A stretch of DNA of 7,234 bases from assembly GCA_004299665.1 (NCBI GenBank), contig SCQZ01000321.1, positions 1-7,234 of the forward strand. Reading direction: 5' to 3'. Shown here piece after piece: positions 5,168 to 7,234 of the stretch (positions are counted from its first letter, which is position 1; each line of letters starts with the position of its first letter). Both the position numbers and the translations under genes were made by a program. Source of the DNA: Jatrophihabitans sp. (GTDB lineage: Bacteria; Actinomycetota; Actinomycetes; Mycobacteriales; Jatrophihabitantaceae). The notes beneath the pieces are model-generated. The model worked only from the letters and a program-made list of their open reading frames with translations, searched no databases and was not told the DNA's origin.

Positions 5168-6796
5168 TCAGTGCTCCATCTCGTGCTGGCCGCGGGCGTC
5201 GTGATGATCGACAGGCGGGATCGGCTCCCCCGGCACCGGCTGCCCCGCCGGCGCGCACCGCAGGGTCCGGCCGCCCACCGACGTCAGGCACCTGCCGTCG
5301 GACAGACGCCACTTCCAGCCGTGCATCTGGCAGGTCAGGACCCCGTCCGCGACGTGCCCGAAGCGTGACAGGTCGGCCTTCAGGTGCGGACAGCGCCGCT
5401 GCATCTCCCAGGCGGTGCCGTCCTCGTCGCGCAGCACGGTGGTCTCGGCGGCCTCGGCCGCGTTCTGCTCGGCGAACCATCCCTCGGCGTAGTTGAGCCG
5501 TTCCTCGGACAGGCACTTGAAGAACACGTAGACGAACTCGTTGTACTGCCCGACGCGCTGCGCGGAGAACCGGCAGGACAGGAACAGCGAGTTCACCCAG
5601 TCGATCTCATGGTCGGCGACGAGCTTCTCCAGGTACGCCCGCCGGGTGCGGAACCGGTAACGCACCTTCTCACCCGCGTACGCCCGGACCTCGCGCGCCA
5701 CGAAGTCGATCAGGATGTCGACGTCGCCGCGGCCGGCGTCCTCGGCGGTGAGGCGGATCCCGCCGTCGATGCCCTTGGCCATGTGCTCGGCCTCGGCCAG
5801 CAGCGGCGTGAACCACTGCGTCAGGGACGCGAGGACGTCCACCTCGGGGTGCGGCCAGGTCGCCCTGGCCGCCTCCACCTCCGGCATCCGCCGGGCCTGC
5901 ATCCGGCGCAGGTAGGCGGCCTTGTCGGCGAACACCGTCGCGGGCGGGTAGGGGTGCCGTTCCGGCGCGCCCGGCTCGGCGAGGTCGACGACGGTGCCCG
6001 GCAGGAGCAGCCGGCCCTCCTGGTGGCCCTTCTCCCGCAGCCAGTCGAGGTACACGCTCTGGTCCGGGAAGATGTTCGACTCGTCGCCGAAGATGTCGTT
6101 GAAGCCCCACAGTTCCTCGTCGAGGAAGCACGGCGGTCCCGCGCTGGGGAAGACGAACCGCGCGCCGAGTTCGTCGATGTAGCGCAGCGTCCGGTCGAAC
6201 TGGCGGTCCCGCTTGGCCAGCCCGAGCGCCTGCTTCGCCCGGGCCGGCAGTTCGTACACCATCGGGTACCAGATCGCGCCGGAGAACTGCACGAGGTACC
6301 CGTCGACGGGGCCGAGTTCGGTGAACGCCGACAGCTCCGACGGGCGGGCGTCGTTCTGGTTGAGCACCCGGTGCCGGCCGTCGTAGACCCACAGCGCCGA
6401 GTCGCCGATCGGGCCGTCGGTCGGCGAGGTGAGCGCCTTGATCATCAGCGTGAGGCCGTCCGTCTCGACGACGTCGCCGCTGTCCGGCTTCAGGAACGAG
6501 GTGAAGCCGCAGTCGCGCAGGGCGTCCTCGAGCTCGGAGGTCGGGAAGTCCGGCAGCAGCACGGTGGCGCGCTTCGAGACGGACCTCTTGAGGTGTTCCG
6601 GGTCGAAGTGGTCGCGGTGCAGGTGCGAAACGAACAGGTAGTCGGCCCGGCCGTACCGCTCCCAGTCCAGTTGCGCGTTGTCCGGGAACGGGAACCAGGA
6701 GCCGAAATAGGCCGGGTTCACCCACGGGTCGGTGAGGATGGTGCCTGCGGCGGTCTCGAGGAACACGCTGGCGTGGCCGAGGCCGGTGATGCGCAT
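5168..6796 (-). CDS. MBL-fold hydrolase-like protein with C-terminal Rieske [2Fe-2S] domain
   Basis: This 542-residue protein has two recognisable metal centres. Residues 1 to about 250 form a UlaG-like metallo-beta-lactamase fold: 'TGLGHASVFLET', then HxHxDH at His58, His60, Asp62 and His63, and a 'VLNQNDA' motif at 144-150. A middle region (about 280-440) is unassigned and looks alpha/beta. Residues about 450-520 are a Rieske domain: Cys469-Pro-His471, 17 residues, Cys489-x-x-His492, then 'GWKWRLSDG'. The composition recalls CMP-N-acetylneuraminate hydroxylase, which also combines Rieske and MBL domains, but as I recall the order there is Rieske first. The reaction is unknown; a Rieske-dependent oxygenase or a redox-linked hydrolase are possibilities. 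The last 15 residues are rich in His, Asp and Glu. No signal peptide or membrane segment is seen. The ATG sits 6 bases after a TAGGGT box, implying a leaderless mRNA. Confidence 0.9.
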   Translation of the reverse strand: MRITGLGHASVFLETAAGTILTDPWVNPAYFGSWFPFPDNAQLDWERYGRADYLFVSHLHRDHFDPEHLKRSVSKRATVLLPDFPTSELEDALRDCGFTSFLKPDSGDVVETDGLTLMIKALTSPTDGPIGDSALWVYDGRHRVLNQNDARPSELSAFTELGPVDGYLVQFSGAIWYPMVYELPARAKQALGLAKRDRQFDRTLRYIDELGARFVFPSAGPPCFLDEELWGFNDIFGDESNIFPDQSVYLDWLREKGHQEGRLLLPGTVVDLAEPGAPERHPYPPATVFADKAAYLRRMQARRMPEVEAARATWPHPEVDVLASLTQWFTPLLAEAEHMAKGIDGGIRLTAEDAGRGDVDILIDFVAREVRAYAGEKVRYRFRTRRAYLEKLVADHEIDWVNSLFLSCRFSAQRVGQYNEFVYVFFKCLSEERLNYAEGWFAEQNAAEAAETTVLRDEDGTAWEMQRRCPHLKADLSRFGHVADGVLTCQMHGWKWRLSDGRCLTSVGGRTLRCAPAGQPVPGEPIPPVDHHDARGQHEMEH

Positions 6797-6802
6797 GGCC
6801 CG

Positions 6803-6808
6803 ACCCTA
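6803..6808 (-). promoter_or_regulatory. Candidate -10 box of the MBL-Rieske gene
   Basis: On the minus strand the hexamer is TAGGGT (TAnnnT). With its last T at -7, +1 is exactly the A of the ATG at 6796, and there is no Shine-Dalgarno upstream of that ATG. Both points favour a leaderless transcript. The 66-base gap 6797-6862 must also hold the promoter of the divergent small gene; no clear -10 for that one was found (TAATGC at 6807-6812 and CAGAAT at 6813-6818 are weak). Confidence 0.45.
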
Positions 6809-6862
6809 ATGCCAGAATGGGGGCGTCCCTCGCACGGCAAACGGACCGGACAGGAGCGCTCG

Positions 6863-7138
6863 GTGGCCCTCAACGCGCACAGCGAGAAAGCCGATCTGTC
6901 CCTGCCGGACGACTACCGGCGCGATCATCCGGGCGAGCATCCCGAGATGTGGGGCTGGCACGCCGAGTGGGGTCGCGCCGCCGGCGGCGGCGGCTTCGTG
7001 GTCATGGCGTTGCTGCTGCTGATGATCACCTCGACGCAGTACAACTTCGCCGGAGCGATCTGGCTGATCGGCATCGCGGTGGGGATCCTGGTGGTCATGA
7101 TCTGGGACCGGCAGCGTCGCAAGCACCAGTACCGCTGA
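6863..7138 (+). CDS. Small two-helix membrane protein, DUF2631-like
   Basis: This 91-residue protein has an acidic/His-rich soluble N-terminus with 'HPEMWGWHAEWGR' (26-38). A glycine run and a first transmembrane helix follow (about 44-57, 'FVVMALLLLMI'), then a short loop 'TSTQYNFAG', a second helix (about 64-80, 'AIWLIGIAVGILVVMI') and a basic tail 'WDRQRRKHQYR'. The WGW(H)-E motif ahead of two helices and the WLIG...WD.RRR ending resemble the actinobacterial DUF2631 family; the assignment is from memory of the pattern and is tentative. Function is unknown. I chose the GTG at 6863 because AGGAG lies 6-7 bases upstream (6852-6856); the same frame runs far upstream only as a shadow of the MBL-Rieske gene. 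Both termini are predicted to lie on the same face of the membrane, probably the cytoplasm given the basic tail. Confidence 0.82.
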   Translation: MALNAHSEKADLSLPDDYRRDHPGEHPEMWGWHAEWGRAAGGGGFVVMALLLLMITSTQYNFAGAIWLIGIAVGILVVMIWDRQRRKHQYR

Positions 7139-7143
7139 CGCGG

Positions 7144-7233
7144 TCAGCGACCCTCGAGCAGCGGCCGGCGCGGGTCCCAGGTCGTTCCGTCCGCGGCGTC
7201 CCGGCGGCGCCGCGCAATGCCGGTGAGGGCCTC
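7144..7233 (-). CDS. C-terminal end of an unidentified protein (partial)
   Basis: On the minus strand one frame enters from the right edge and ends at TGA (7144-7146), giving 29 residues that finish 'TTWDPRRPLLEGR'. Codons in this frame have G or C at nearly every third position, as expected of a real gene here, and the other minus frames give glycine/alanine/proline-rich nonsense. Its stop lies 5 bases from the stop of the small membrane-protein gene, matching the tight convergent packing seen elsewhere in the window. I do not recognise the family from so short a piece. Confidence 0.55.
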   Translation of the reverse strand, partial: EALTGIARRRRDAADGTTWDPRRPLLEGR

Positions 7234-7234
7234 C

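Noticed and set aside
5384..6862. Long upstream extension of the small membrane-protein frame
   Set aside because: It is antisense to the MBL-Rieske gene with shadow-like composition. The Shine-Dalgarno before the GTG at 6863 and the membrane-protein sequence after it mark the true start.
1..7234. Mobile element, prophage, CRISPR or defence island
   Set aside because: No transposase, integrase, direct-repeat array or att-like duplication was seen. Despite the tRNA, no integrase or flanking repeat of its 3' end was found, and gene content is core-like.

Overview
The window is high-GC DNA (roughly 70% GC by eye) with frequent GTG starts, a tRNA whose CCA end is not encoded, TAnnnT-type -10 elements placed for leaderless mRNAs, and actinobacterial families (DUF3618, a DUF2631-like membrane protein, DUF47-Pit). 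This points to an actinobacterial chromosome; the genus cannot be fixed. Most of the content is core or house-keeping. No insertion sequence, CRISPR array, phage module or attachment site was seen.

Layout. (1) 2-424 (+) is the 3' end of a pxpC/KipA-type 5-oxoprolinase subunit gene. Its tail overlaps, by 11 bases and convergently, the tail of a PiT phosphate transporter gene (414-1415, -). The transporter lies directly downstream of a DUF47/PhoU-like partner gene (1422-2039, -), forming a phosphate uptake pair. (2) 2164-3009 (-) is purU, formyltetrahydrofolate deformylase. It begins one base after a small DUF3618 membrane-protein gene (3011-3238, -). (3) A compact divergent promoter at about 3239-3281 serves DUF3618 on the left and a bcp-type peroxiredoxin on the right (3282-3749, +). 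The two -10 boxes overlap in one palindromic core, and bcp looks leaderless. (4) 3756-3805 is a perfect 20-bp inverted repeat. It is followed by a tRNA gene (3821-3893, +) with a UAG (Leu, CUA-reading) anticodon but a class I body with only a 5-nt variable loop. (5) 3927-5156 (+) is an acetyl-CoA hydrolase/transferase family gene. (6) 5168-6796 (-) is a large two-domain protein: N-terminal metallo-beta-lactamase fold with HxHxDH, C-terminal Rieske [2Fe-2S] domain, apparently leaderless. (7) 6863-7138 (+) is a small two-helix membrane protein, DUF2631-like. It converges on the C-terminal end of an unrecognised minus-strand gene that runs off the window (7144-7233).

How the parts relate. DUF47 and Pit act together in phosphate import. 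purU controls the formyl-THF/THF balance and is translationally tied to DUF3618 for no obvious reason. The other genes are mostly single transcription units packed head to head or tail to tail with very small gaps. The most unusual item is the class I-shaped tRNA(UAG) with its 5' promoter and adjacent palindrome. The second is the MBL-Rieske fusion, whose reaction cannot be assigned from sequence.
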